Shown: one piece after another, positions 23,401 to 31,634 of the stretch
How positions within the stretch are numbered: position 1 is the first letter of the stretch
Layout of the letters: each line of letters opens with the position of its first letter
NCBI GenBank assembly: GCA_965153355.1
Contig: OZ231127.1
Span: 68,324,001-68,388,000, forward strand
DNA length: 64,000 nt
Source: Flaccisagitta enflata
Taxonomy: Eukaryota; Chaetognatha; Sagittoidea; Aphragmophora
Reading direction: 5' to 3'
Notes under the pieces: generated by a model
Told to the model about the DNA's origin: nothing
Databases searched by the model: none
The model's input: only the letters and a program-made list of their open reading frames with translations
Translations under genes and position numbers: made by a program

Positions 23401-26154
23401 AGCTGCCTATAAAGAAGGAAAATAATGATATAGAATCAAAGAAAGAATAATAGATAAGAGGAGGAAAAGTATGATTAGGGGAAGAATGAGATAGACTGTT
23501 TTTTTTTTTCATCAAAAGTGACTTATTTCTGGTATTGAAATGTGATATCAGATAGAAAAGGACTGAATCAGTTTTCAGTATCATACTACCGGTGCTTGCG
23601 ATGAAGATTCGTAACCTGAATCAGTTTTATAACCTATCCGGCTTGAAGCTCTGTCAGACTTAAAACAGATTGCTGACGACCCTTTTAGATTTCCCGCCAT
23701 ACACTTAAGTTCTGACCTTCTGATGAATGACAAAGTGTAATACTTTCAATAATACTGCTCACCATATGGCATTTGGGTCCCAATGCATCATGCTACAGAC
23801 TAATCTTGACCTTAGTAGCCGTAAATTGTGTTAACACGCGATCTCGCATTCATGGTATGTTCATGAATGAGCCTTTTTAAAAACTGTCTTATTCAACTAC
23901 CTTTTTTTGAGAAAGAAACTCAAATTTCTCAGCAACCCCTCGACCGGTTGAATTGAAATTTTACATGGATAAACTACTAAAAAAATGCCGTTGAATGAGT
24001 CTAATACCAACATTGTGACTTAATTAAAAAATGAGTTATGATTTTCTAAAGATTTAAGAATTACAACCATTTCACCCTTCATTTCCACCACTGAAAGGAG
24101 CGTAAATAATAACAAACTGACAAAAAAATTAGAGCTGAATTTTTTTCGCGCCGGTTTTCCCTTGTGCAGGGGACAATTTTGGGTCGGATTGATGAGGAAT
24201 TGGACGATGATGTCGTCGTAAAAGTAATGACAGCTAATTTCCTTACCGTGATGTCTGTTTCATATTTTACGCTTTAAGTTGCCTTTTGATACGCAATTCT
24301 CACGGCAAATGGCAAGAAAATGAATTTTTAGTAAAATTTTGTTGACATTTTTTTCTTTTTTCTTAGGTCGAAATTATAAGAGAGCCACAACCAAAAGAAT
24401 TTTGCATTTTCAAAAACATAGTTCTCCCTAAAAACGATTTGGGAAGAGAACTATGTTCTTTGTTTTTTCATTTTTTTCATTTTCTATGCAAACTTATAAT
24501 TTCGACCAACCCCTTGACAGTGACAAAAAGGAAATTTGTAGAAATTTTCAGGAAATCTTCCTCGATAACATAGGCTAGATCTTAGTCTTTTGCTGTTTGG
24601 ATGCAATTTTTACTTTTTAATATCATGCATGTCTTATCTCAATCATTTTTACTCACTTGATTTTCTACTTACACTCATGTATGTTTTCTATTTTTACCCA
24701 TTTTGATATCCTAAATGTTGGCTTCGTGGGCACGCTGTTGTAGGTGTTGGTGTTTGATGCTTCACATAGCAAAAGTTTGGAATTTCATCTCGTCCCGCTA
24801 ATCCAAAATGGAGGGACTAATTTCAAGGCTCTGACCATTTTTAATCTTCAAAAAATTGTCTATCTCCCGTTTTTTAGGACCCTTCTTTTATGTCCTAATT
24901 TGCATAATGCTGTGGGAGATACTGTCAGCCTTCAGTTTGTTGGTAACACCACGAATCTCTTCCTGAACATCACTTAGGCCGTTTATCTGTTGAACAGACA
25001 ACATCCACAACATCCTTGCCTTTGTCTAGTGGATGATTTCGATTAATAAGTGATTTTGTAAGGCAATTGTTAGTCTCTTTTGCAGCAAAAGAGCATGGAG
25101 AAATTTGTTTCCCTATTGAACTCTGTAAGAAACTTTAAGAGCTAAAACCAGTCGCCCAAGGGCAATATGTGGTGTTAATGTAGGTGATGGTTAGCAGGGC
25201 AGCGGCCCCGAAGGGGACAATGTCCTGTATAACACAGGGGGACTTCTGCTTTATTGGGTTTTAGAGCACTATTGCACCATTCAATAACATAAAAAATTGA
25301 CAAAAAATGAAAATTTCAATAGTTTCCATTGAATAACATGGAAAATTGATGAAACAAGGCCAGATACACGGCCAATACCAGTTGCGGACGGGTAGGCAGG
25401 GGCGGAAATGCGCGTTTTCACACTTTTCGACTCATGGTCATGCACGGACGGACGGACGGACAGACGGATGGATGGATGGATGGACGGACAGAGGGACGGA
25501 CGGATGGACGGATGGATGGACAGACGGACGGATGGACAAAGGCTCTTATAGAGTTGCGTGTCCGCTACTAAAAATGACAAAATGAGAAATTTTCTATTGA
25601 ATAGCATGGAAAATTGAAAAAATTGAAAAAAAATGTGTAATCCCCATTAAATAACATGGAAAATTGATGAGAAACTGAGAAAAATGGGAGAATTTCCATT
25701 GAATAATATAGGAAATTTACAAGAAAATGAAAAGAATTCAGAATTCCCATTGAATAATATGGGAAATGGAAAAACAATGAAAAAATATGGAATTCCAATT
25801 CAATAGTATGGAAAATTGTTGAAAAATGAAAAGATGTAGACTTCCCATCAAATAGTATGGGAAATTGAAATGACGGGGGGGGGGGCGAACGAACGAACGA
25901 ACAGACGCACAAACGAAAGTCCCCTGTGTTCTACAGGACATCGTCCCCTTCGGGGCTGCTGCCAAAAAAAATGGGAAGACCAATGAATTTTGAGGAAAGA
26001 AACTCGGATTTTTTCCCACCTGCCAAGGCCACTCGCCAACTCCGGCTTCTCTTCCACCGGCAACGCGATTTTGCGGTCCTCGAATTCCACATTGATTCCA
26101 GGCATCACTTCCGCCCAAAACCAGAACCACCAACAAAACGATTGCGGGCAACAT
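13761..26154 (-). CDS. Secreted trypsin-fold serine protease, six exons
   Basis: The joined exons (26020-26154, 16270-16379, 15282-15505, 14827-14980, 14226-14325, 13761-13877) total 840 bp and encode 279 residues. All five introns are GT-AG and all phases match. Residues 1-19 are a signal peptide, followed by a short propeptide with Cys and an activation site R30/VAGG. The catalytic triad is His77 (TAAHC), Asp126 (DIAL) and Ser227 (GDSGGPL). SGWG and SWG motifs are in place. The family is S1A, acting outside the cell. Odd points: the residue at chymotrypsin position 189 is Asn ([10 protein letters not shown]) instead of Asp, and position 226 is Ser instead of Gly, so classical Arg/Lys specificity is doubtful. 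Intron 1 is 9.6 kb of mobile DNA. A duplicate at 45-47 kb keeps exons 1-2 only. Transcription is not tested. Confidence 0.93.
14226..14325 (-). CDS. Protease exon 5: catalytic Ser
   Basis: 100 bp, phase 2 to 0, with [18 protein letters not shown] and ending YYK, donor AAA/GTAAGT. It carries the unusual Asn (codon AAC, one base from GAC) at the specificity-pocket position. Confidence 0.94.
14340..14815. repeat. Intron 4 simple repeats
   Basis: (ATTC)n at 14590-14690 and a T-rich/(ATT)n tract at 14757-14806 occupy most of protease intron 4. Confidence 0.85.
14827..14980 (-). CDS. Protease exon 4: SGWG region
   Basis: 154 bp, phase 1 to 2, encoding CFISGWGF through SECRQAA to TSNI. The acceptor is CCGTTTCAG and the donor AG/GTACAC. 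The donor was chosen because it restores the frame into exon 5. Confidence 0.9.
15150..15268. repeat. (CT)n microsatellite in protease intron 3
   Basis: GTCTGTCTGT changes into an uninterrupted CT run between about 15190 and 15268, directly beside the exon 3 donor. On the transcribed strand it reads (AG)n. Confidence 0.95.
15282..15505 (-). CDS. Protease exon 3: catalytic Asp
   Basis: 224 bp, phase 2 to 1, with [17 protein letters not shown] and a Cys in SPACLS. The acceptor is AAACAG and the donor G/GTGAGC. A (CT)n microsatellite starts 13 bases into the next intron. Confidence 0.93.
16270..16379 (-). CDS. Protease exon 2: catalytic His
   Basis: 110 bp, phase 0 to 2, encoding [20 protein letters not shown]. 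The acceptor is GATGTAG and the donor AG/GTGTGT. The copy at 45071-45180 differs by one silent change. Confidence 0.95.
16480..17063. mobile_element. 584-bp TIR element in protease intron 1
   Basis: The ends are ACAGGGTGTGCAAAAAA and TTTTTTTGCTCACCCTGT, a 17-bp imperfect inverted repeat. Copy B has only 18 unrelated bases between the same flanks (about 45277-45296), so the element is A-specific or was lost from B. No transposase frame is present. Confidence 0.75.
17373..17409. repeat. (CT)n microsatellite
   Basis: A CT run shared with copy B, where it is longer (45321-45405). Confidence 0.9.
18190..18757. mobile_element. Fold-back-like element, ATTCAATGGGA core
   Basis: The left arm runs from CAAGTCATCCAAGGATCGCA through ATGGTCAGCAGTACCCGATG to GCAGCGGCCCC and the ACACAGGGGTGAATTTCC edge. 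The partial right arm is the reverse complement (GAAATTCACCCCTGTGTTGT, then CTGCTGCC). The core is a degenerate array with TTTTCTATGTTATTCAATGGG. Confidence 0.75.
18842..19595. mobile_element. Fold-back-like element, 20-bp CAAATCCCAGCC core
   Basis: The left arm (AGTCGCAAAAGCGTTAGATG, GGTCAGCGGTACCCGTTGCC, two GCAGCGGCCCCGAAG blocks, ACACAGGGGGACTTTCGT) and the right arm (ACGAAAGTCCCCCTGTGTTC to GCCCTTGGGCGACTGG) are inverted. Between them is a 20-bp array GGCTCAAATCCCAGCCTCCA (19050-19420) bordered by CGGACGGACG runs. The frame of 121 residues here is a repeat artefact. Confidence 0.85.
19596..20017. repeat. 20-bp GGCTGGGATTTGGGCCTTGA array
   Basis: It is the reverse complement of the 19050-19420 core and nearly homogeneous at 19695-19960. 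It is bounded on the left by the arm of the previous element and on the right by the next arm (20018). Confidence 0.9.
20018..20690. mobile_element. Fold-back-like element with 20-bp core
   Basis: The left arm is AATAGTCGCAAAAGCGTTAG to GGGGCCGATGACCTATG (20018-20125). The core is GGCTGGGATTTGAGCCT at about 20140-20570, then a G-rich and GGAGGAGAA tract. The right arm is CATAGGTCATCGGCCCCTTT to GCTGCC (20630-20665). Confidence 0.8.
20691..21060. mobile_element. Fold-back-like element, shorter copy
   Basis: The GGCTGGGATTTGGGCCT core (20695-20850) is followed by a GGAGGAGAAGG tract. An arm then reads GCATAGGTCATCAGTCCCTT, GCCGCTGCCC, ATGGTCAGTGGTTCCCGATG. Confidence 0.7.
21180..22600. mobile_element. 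Cluster of fold-back-like elements
   Basis: The cores are GAGGCCTGATTTGGGGTCT (about 21180-21450 and 21520-21565), GGGCCTGATGGGGCAGATTT-like (21735-21870) and GAGCCTGGAGGCTGGGATTT (22080-22510). Arms between them lie at 21480-21515 (reversed), 21590-21725, 21935-22080 and 22545-22595 (reversed). The arms keep AGTCGCCCAAGGGCAATATG, GGTCAGCGATACCCGTTGCC and the ACACAGGGGGACT edge, while the cores differ from one another. Confidence 0.8.
22800..23410. mobile_element. Fold-back-like element, 21-bp core
   Basis: The core is a 21-bp unit GGCCTGAGAGGGCAGATTTCA (22800-23255). It is followed by a GGACGGACAAACGAACG tract and the reversed arm AAAGTCCCCCTGTGTTCTAC to GCCGCTGCCC (23290-23342), and then a second short arm ending near 23410. 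Confidence 0.8.
23411..24127. other. Unassigned AT-rich DNA
   Basis: Nothing recognisable. It lies inside the A-specific block between the last fold-back arm and the internal inverted sequence. Confidence 0.4.
24366..24507. repeat. 142-bp hairpin element
   Basis: The ends GGTCGAAATTATAAG and CTTATAATTTCGACC are a perfect 15-bp inverted repeat. An inner palindrome CATAGTTCTC...GAGAACTATG sits near the middle. It may be a small MITE; the target duplication is unclear. Confidence 0.6.
25146..25965. mobile_element. Fold-back-like element beside protease exon 1 (copy A)
   Basis: The left arm CCAGTCGCCCAAGGGCAATA to ACACAGGGGGACTTCTGC lies at 25146-25247. The core has CCATTGAATAACATGGAAAATTGA-like units (25265-25865) carrying a nested AACAAGG element. 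The right arm is AAAGTCCCCTGTGTTCTACAGG to CTGCTGCC (about 25915-25965). The same element stands in copy B, so this insertion predates the duplication. Confidence 0.85.
25353..25574 (+). mobile_element. AACAAGG/GTCGCG element, (GGAC)n core
   Basis: AACAAGGCCAGATACACGGC, GTTGCGGACGGGTAGGCAGG, a (GGAC/GGAT)n core, then AGTTGCGTGTCCGCTACTAAAAA. It has inserted into the core of the surrounding fold-back-like element, and it is also present in copy B (46086-46263). Confidence 0.88.
26020..26154 (-). CDS. Protease exon 1: signal, propeptide, activation site
   Basis: Forty-five codons from ATG at 26154 (preferred over an in-frame non-ATG upstream) to EWPWQ, with donor CAG/GTGGGA. The hydrophobic leader is [14 protein letters not shown] and the activation sequence is NRVAGG. 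A fold-back-like arm lies only about 55-100 bp inside the following intron. Confidence 0.93.
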
Positions 26155-26568
26155 TTTTTGCACTTTAGTGGATTTGAGGTAGATACGAGATGTTAATCCC
26201 CTAAAAAGTATTTAGCATGGCCCTCACCCCTTGCAGCCAAAACCACTGGGCTGAGAAAGGTATATGGTAGATCAATCCTGTATCCCAGTGACACCGTGGA
26301 GGCAATGTTTGCCCCAGTCCTTAGATGTTGCGCCTGAAAGGTACCAAATGTGCACTTTTGTTTTCAATCAATCGACTTCACTTTAGTTTCCTCTCAATCC
26401 TAAGTATGACAATATTGAAGATTTCGCTCCTTTGGGGCTACAATTCGACTCAACGATGCCACTGGTGCTGTCTTAAGTGTTGTACACCCTTACGGTAAAG
26501 TGGTCAAGGCTATACGGGGATTTTTACAGTTTAAAGGCGGATTAACTTTTACAGACAGGACCTTGATA

Positions 26569-27176
26569 CCACCTTGGAAATAAGTATACCGACACCTTCA
26601 ACTAAAGATATCTCCGTTTCTAGAATAGCTAGAAACTTTTTTAAAAAAAGGAATTATTCTTTGACAAATTATCCCCAGAATGAACGCAATCTGGTATTTG
26701 TGGCTTAAGCCGTTTAGAAATGGCAAGCAAAAGAATGAAAACATTCATTTTCAAAAATGCGGAAAAAATTGGGCATGAAGAAATCAATTTTTTAGTGACA
26801 GTTTCAACTAAGGACACCTTGGCTTCTAGAAAAGCTAAAAACTTTTTTTTAAAAAGCAGATTCATCTTCATCAAAAAATCTTTAAGACGAGCGCAATCTG
26901 GTTTCTGTAGCTTTAATCGTCTAGAAGTTACAAGCAAAAGAATAAAGCTATATCCAGAATGAACAGTTCAGCAAAAGTGGTTAGAAAATGTGAAACCAAA
27001 TCATCCTTTTTAAAATAAATAGCTGTATAGAGTGCTTGAATTATGGAAAACTTGAATCAACTGTGAGGAAAAAACATCATGTTACCCCCTAGCAATTTCA
27101 GTATGATGTTTTGGTCAATGCTTGGTGAATTAATCAATGAACTGCCTAGGTGTCGGTATACTTATTTCCAAGATTG
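26569..27176. mobile_element. 608-bp Tc1/mariner-type MITE, A-specific
   Basis: The ends CCACCTTGGAAATAAGTATA and its inverted partner at 27147-27176 match over about 25 bases, flanked by TA at 26567-26568 and 27177-27178. Copy B shows the empty site with one TA (47244-47245). Inside, about 140 bp are tandemly duplicated (26598-26745 and 26805-26945). There is no transposase. Confidence 0.92.
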
Positions 27177-27539
27177 TAAGAGCGGAGGAGGGACCCAATT
27201 GTTACACCCCCCCTACAGCTCGCATAGTTTAATCAATTTCCACACTTGCAGTGACGGTTGATACCAATGACGCCATAGATTGATAAAATTGGCGCCATTA
27301 TGGCGATTTTTCAATTTCCACCTTGAAACATCCTCCCCTAACCTCCCCTGAGGCTCAAAAACTTGAATATTTTTAGTCGCGTGCACGCGACTCTACAACC
27401 CGCTCCGTCGGTCCGTCGGTCGGTCCGTCGGTCGGTCGGTCCATCGGTCGGTCGGTAACACTTAGCTTTTTTGTGTCTTTTTGGGTCGTCTGGAGTTATT
27501 TTGAGTCATTTTTTATGTATTTTTGGCAATTATTGGTTG

Positions 27540-28315
27540 CTTTTAGTCATTTTTGGTCATTTTTGGTCATTTTGGTCATTTTGGTCATTTTGGTCATTTT
27601 TGGTCATTTTGGTCATTTTTGATCAATTTTGATCATTTTTTATCAGTTTTTGTCTTTTTTTGTCATTTTTGGTCATTTTTGGTCATTTTTGGTCATTTTT
27701 GGTCATTTTTGGTCATTTTGGTCATTTTGGTCATTTTGGTCATTTTTGATCATTTTTGATCATTTTTGATCATTGTTGATCACTTTTTGTCATTTTGGTC
27801 ATTTTTGGTCACTTTTGGTCATTTTTGGTCATTTTTGGTCATTTCTGGTCATTTTTGATCATTTTTGATCATTTTTGGTCATTGTTGGTCATTGTTGGTC
27901 ATTGTTGGTCATTGTTGGTCATTTTTGGTCATTTTTGGTCATTTTTGGTCATTTTGGTCATTTTTGGTCATTTTTGGTCATTTTTGGTCATTTTGATCAT
28001 TTTTGATCATTTTTGGTCATTGTTGGTCATTTTTGGTCATTTTTGGTCATTTTTGATCATTTTTGGTCATTTTTGGTCATTTTGGTCATTTTTGAACGTT
28101 TTTGATCATTTTTGGTCATTTTTGGTCATTGTTAGTCATTGTTGGTCATTTTGGTCATTTCTGGTCATTTATGATCATCTTTGATCTTTTTTGTTCATTT
28201 TTGTTCATTTTTGTTCATTTTGGTCATTTTTGGTCATTTTTGGTCATTTTGGTCATTTTTGGTCATTTTTGGTCATTTTTGGTCATTTTTGGTCATTTTT
28301 GGTCATTTTTGGTTA
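27540..28315. repeat. 10-bp GGTCATTTTT minisatellite
   Basis: GGTCATTTTT units have 9-bp (GGTCATTTT) and GATC variants. It is the first half of the core of the large HINE-like element. The open frames of up to 129 residues are artefacts. Confidence 0.95.
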
Positions 28316-29190
28316 AGGTCTGCCGGTTAAAGTCTGCTGGTTAAAGTCTGCTGGTTTAAATCTGCTGGTTTAAATCTGCTGGTTTAAGTCTGCTGGTTTA
28401 AATCCAATGGGTTAAGTCTGCTGGTTAAAGTCTGCTGGTTAAAAATGCTGGTTTTAGTCTGCTGGTTTAAGTCTGCTGGTTTAAATCTAATGTTTTAAGT
28501 CTGCTGGTCTAATGGTTTATGTCTGCTGGTTTAAGTCTGCTGGTTAAAATGATATTAAAGATAAGTATGGTTTAAGTCTGGTTTAAGTCTGGTTTAAGTT
28601 TGGTTTAAGTATGGTTTAAGTCTGGTTAAAGTCTGGTTTACGTCTGTTTTACGTCTGGTTTAAGAATGGTTCATGTCTGATTTATGTCTGGTTTAGGTCT
28701 GGGTTAGGTCTGGTTTAGGTCTGGTTTAGGTCTGGTCTATGTCTGGTTTTTGTCTGGTTTGTGTTTGATTTAGGTCTGATTTAGGTCTGGTTTTGGTCTG
28801 GTTTAATTCTGGTTTGTGTCTGGTTTGAGTCTGGTTTGAGTCTGGTTTGAGTCTGGTTTGAGTCTGGTTTGAGTCTGGTTTGATTCTGGTTTGATTCTGG
28901 TTTGAGCCTGGTTTGAGCCTGGTTTGAGCCTGGTTTCGGTCTGGTTTAAGTCTGGTTTGAGTGTGGTTTGAGTCTGGTTTGAGTCTGGTTTGAGTCTGGT
29001 TTGAGTATGGTTTGAGTCTGGTTTGAGACCGGTTTGAGTCTGGTTTGAGTCTGGCTTAAATCTGGTTTATGTCTGGTTTATGTCTGGTTTATGTCTGGTT
29101 TATGTCTGATTTAGGTCTGGTTTCGGTCTGGTTTAATTCTGGTTTGAGTCTCATTTGAGTCTGGTATGAGCCTGGTTTGGGTCTGTTGTG
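28316..29190. repeat. 12-14 bp GGTTTAAGTCTG minisatellite
   Basis: It begins as CTGCTGGTTTAAGT (14 bp) and becomes GGTTTGAGTCTG (12 bp), making up the second half of the HINE-like core. Confidence 0.93.
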
Positions 29191-29825
29191 GGTTGCGTTT
29201 AAGTTTGATTTTCGATAAAATGATACAATAAGGAGTCAGGTCAGTTCAGTTATTTTTGTCCTGCACGCGACTTATAGGTGTTGGCCTTGTTTTTTCTCAA
29301 ATTTTGCTCCCTTTAGGGGGTTAAAGGTGGAAATTGAAAAATCGCCACAGTGGCGACAATAGTATCCACATAAGATATCAACCGCCGCTGCAGGTGGGGA
29401 AATTGATTGAAACATGTGAGCTGTAAGTGGGGCATGCAACAATTGGGTCCCTCCTCCGCTCTTATTAGGGTCCCGTCTGTATACTATTTGTCATTGAATG
29501 CCTACTTGATGCGTGACGTGCTTTTTTCCACTCCGTTCCTGATCTTCACTCAATGCGGCAGTAAAGAAGCCTTCTCTCCATTTTATATTAAATGGTTTGA
29601 AAACAATGAGCCATTCTTTTAACTTCAATCGATCACAAATCATGAAAAAAAAATAGTTCGAATCCGATATCCAAACAGAAAACACCGGTAAAGCTCGGAG
29701 GTTCAATCACTGTTGAGATGGTGGACTTAGCAACAAAATAACAAGACGCAGATAACTAACACCTGTACGCACATTTTTTAAAGTACAGCAAGCATTGAAA
29801 GCATAAAATGCATGCTTCTATTCTG

Positions 29826-29899
29826 CCCAGTGAGATAAAAATTTTCACTGAAGTTTGCTGAAAGCATGTAAACTTCAGTAAAATTTTCATCTTACTGGG
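29826..29899. mobile_element. 74-bp hairpin insertion, A-specific
   Basis: CCCAGTGAGATAAAAATTTT folds with AAAATTTTCATCTTACTGGG around a short loop. Copy B has only seven bases, CCTAGAG, at this place (about 47978-47984), which could be a footprint or the original target. Confidence 0.75.
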
Positions 29900-30269
29900 C
29901 CAACTGGAAGTATCGTTTTTATGATTTTTATGCTTGCTAAGCTTTGACAACAATATGTGTAAAGGTGTTAGTTTTATGAGCTGAGCGCGGGTGGGCAGGG
30001 GCAGTGATGTAGGAGGTTCAAGCTCTTTTTTGTCCACGCCAGAAACGCGATTGTCTACAAATGTGAGGGACCGAAAATTGGCCATCCGGAAGATAAAAGT
30101 GAGGATCAGTTATATGATCAACGTTTTATTGGATGTAGCCATCCCTCAGTGCAACAAGTTTACGTCTTTTACGCTTCGGATTCTGTTAGCAAGTGCATAA
30201 CTACAAGGATTGTTTGCCAAAGATAACGAATCCATTGCAGAATTGTTCCTTCAATTCGTTAGGATTTTT

Positions 30270-30419
30270 AGTCGCGGACACGTGACACTACACCTTGCCG
30301 TGTCGGTCGGTCGGTATGTCGGTATGTCGGTCCGTCACATTTTTGAATTCTGAGCGGTTTTGGCATTTCTGCTCCTGCCCAACCATCTGCGACTGGATTG
30401 CCGTGTAATCGGCCTTGTT
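30270..30419 (-). mobile_element. AACAAGG/GTCGCG element (copy A)
   Basis: AGTCGCGGACACGTGAC, a (GGTC)n core and CTGCGACTGG end in GCCGTGTAATCGGCCTTGTT. It is shared with copy B at 48355-48497. Confidence 0.85.
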
Positions 30420-31634
30420 AAAGTTTGAAGCTCATATCTTTTTTTCAACATTTCACGTTACACATTTTGACACCTCTGACCAAAAAGCATCTATCAGCCT
30501 GGGCAATTTTTTGCAGTTACTATCTAACCGTAGTCTTGTCTTGCTTAATATAGACTTTTTGGTAATTCTGACTCAATGATTAACTGTGTCAAAAAAATGT
30601 TTAGTATGGGGCTCCTGTTTGATCTTTAAAATTTTGTAAAATCCAATCGCAAAAACAGGTAGACATGCCGATTACACCACTAGTTAGCTCTCGAGTAGTA
30701 CTTGACATTGATTTTAAGTCAATTATTGAATTAGAGGTGGACGAATGTTATGTCCAAAATTGACCAATTTTGCAACAAAAATCAACTTTTTACATCTGCT
30801 TCTACAGTCATTAAAAAAACGGAGGTCATATCGATCAAATTTTTTTTTCCACCATTGGTCAGAGCAGCAAAAACTCTTTGATTTGGTCACCAATTTCATG
30901 GTGATTGGTCCATCCTGAGCCAAAATATATATATGCTCAATTCAGTGTAAAATGACAAAATTTCCACTGAAACTAAAGCTGCAATTTGACTTTCATACCC
31001 TTTCATCTTTGAAATGCTCGCAATTTACAACAAATTTGGATAAAAACATAAGCTCTAGTTTTATTATCTCATGAATTATAGGTCCGATTTCAAATTCAAA
31101 GCGGCCTTATTTTGATGCCTAAAGTTGAAAGTTTTACTTCAACACTGGGATTTTAGGGGATGCCTAAAGTTGAAAGTTTTACTTCAACACTGGGATTTTA
31201 GGGGGGGTGGTGGCCATGAGTAAAATCGATCATATATGGTCAAGAAACTTGGAAAATATTGTTGTAATGATGAAAAAAGCCAGTCCTTGTTACTGGTAGC
31301 CGACCTGACTTCATAAGGGTTCTACGGTACATTCTGATAGCTATCATTGGTTCAACGAGATACAAATATGCACAAACTTTTTTTTTTAATTGTGAATAGA
31401 ATGAAAAGATAGGTCACGGAAAAAAGTGACAGTTTACAAATTTCAATTTGTTTAAGACAGCATTGTGTTGTTGAATAAATGAAGATAGCCTCTGTTTTCA
31501 TTGTCTTGATATCTGTTTACATAACAAGGGAATTTCCGGTGAAGGTGAGTCGTTGACATTAAGATTCTTGCTTCTCTTTTACTAGAATGAAGGCATAAAA
31601 AACAAATCCATAAAACATATAGTTACGTACTACA
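30420..31634. other. Non-coding end of duplication copy A
   Basis: 30586-30660 matches 56710-56783 and 30662-31285 matches 63461-64000. A 40-45 bp unit containing GATGCCTAAAGTTGAAAG is tandemly doubled here (31116-31200) but single in B. No gene is seen. Confidence 0.7.

Larger units (their letters stand above)
17457..24740. mobile_element. 7.28-kb A-specific block inside intron 1
   Basis: TAGG at 17453-17456 and again at 24741-24744 bounds the block. Copy B has a single TAGG (45449-45452) joining the same flanks. Internal inverted sequences at about 17575-17704 and 24128-24260 flank 6.4 kb of fold-back-like elements. The 4-bp direct repeat fits a target-site duplication, but the outer ends show no terminal inverted repeat, so precise loss from B is an alternative. 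Confidence 0.7.
27375..29291 (-). mobile_element. Large HINE-like AACAAGG/GTCGCG element
   Basis: Read on the minus strand it runs AACAAGGCCAACACCTATAA, GTCGCGTGCAGG, two minisatellites, (GACC)n, then AGTCGCGTGCACGCGACT followed by AAAAA. Copy B has only a run of nine T between the same flanks (47442-47450), so the insertion went into a T run with at most a few bases duplicated. Subterminal inverted repeats, a tandem-repeat core and a terminal palindrome are features of Helentron-associated elements. There is no Rep/helicase frame. Confidence 0.8.
27179..29460. mobile_element. TIR element interrupted by a second element (copy A)
   Basis: Long inverted ends start AGAGCGGAGGAGGGACCC and end with its complement CCCTCCTCCGCT. 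Flanks CTTGATA (26562-26568, now separated by the MITE) and CTTATTA (29461-29467) correspond to the perfect 7-bp duplication CTTAATA around the intact 367-bp copy in B (47246-47612). The large HINE-like element sits in the middle. Confidence 0.85.
15525..31285 (+). repeat. Segmental duplication, copy A
   Basis: Reads base for base by eye, apart from scattered changes and large insertions, with copy B from 44522 to the window end. The left edge is at TATTCACGG (15525). The right edge is not reached, because B runs off the window while still matching A at 31285. Only short stretches near 15725-16200 fail to align, and these are microsatellite-rich. Confidence 0.9.

Noticed and set aside
24744-24977. 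A 77-residue frame conserved between the duplicates
   Set aside because: No motif, it lies in protease intron 1, and conservation is explained by recent duplication.
27553-28344. Aromatic frames such as FGHFWSFLVIFGHF
   Set aside because: Translation of the 10-bp GGTCATTTTT array.
29756-30085. A 109-residue minus-strand frame partly conserved in copy B
   Set aside because: It crosses a fragment of the AACAAGG family (GGGTGGGCAGGGGCAGTGATG) and the 74-bp hairpin, and B truncates it; the conservation is that of the duplication.
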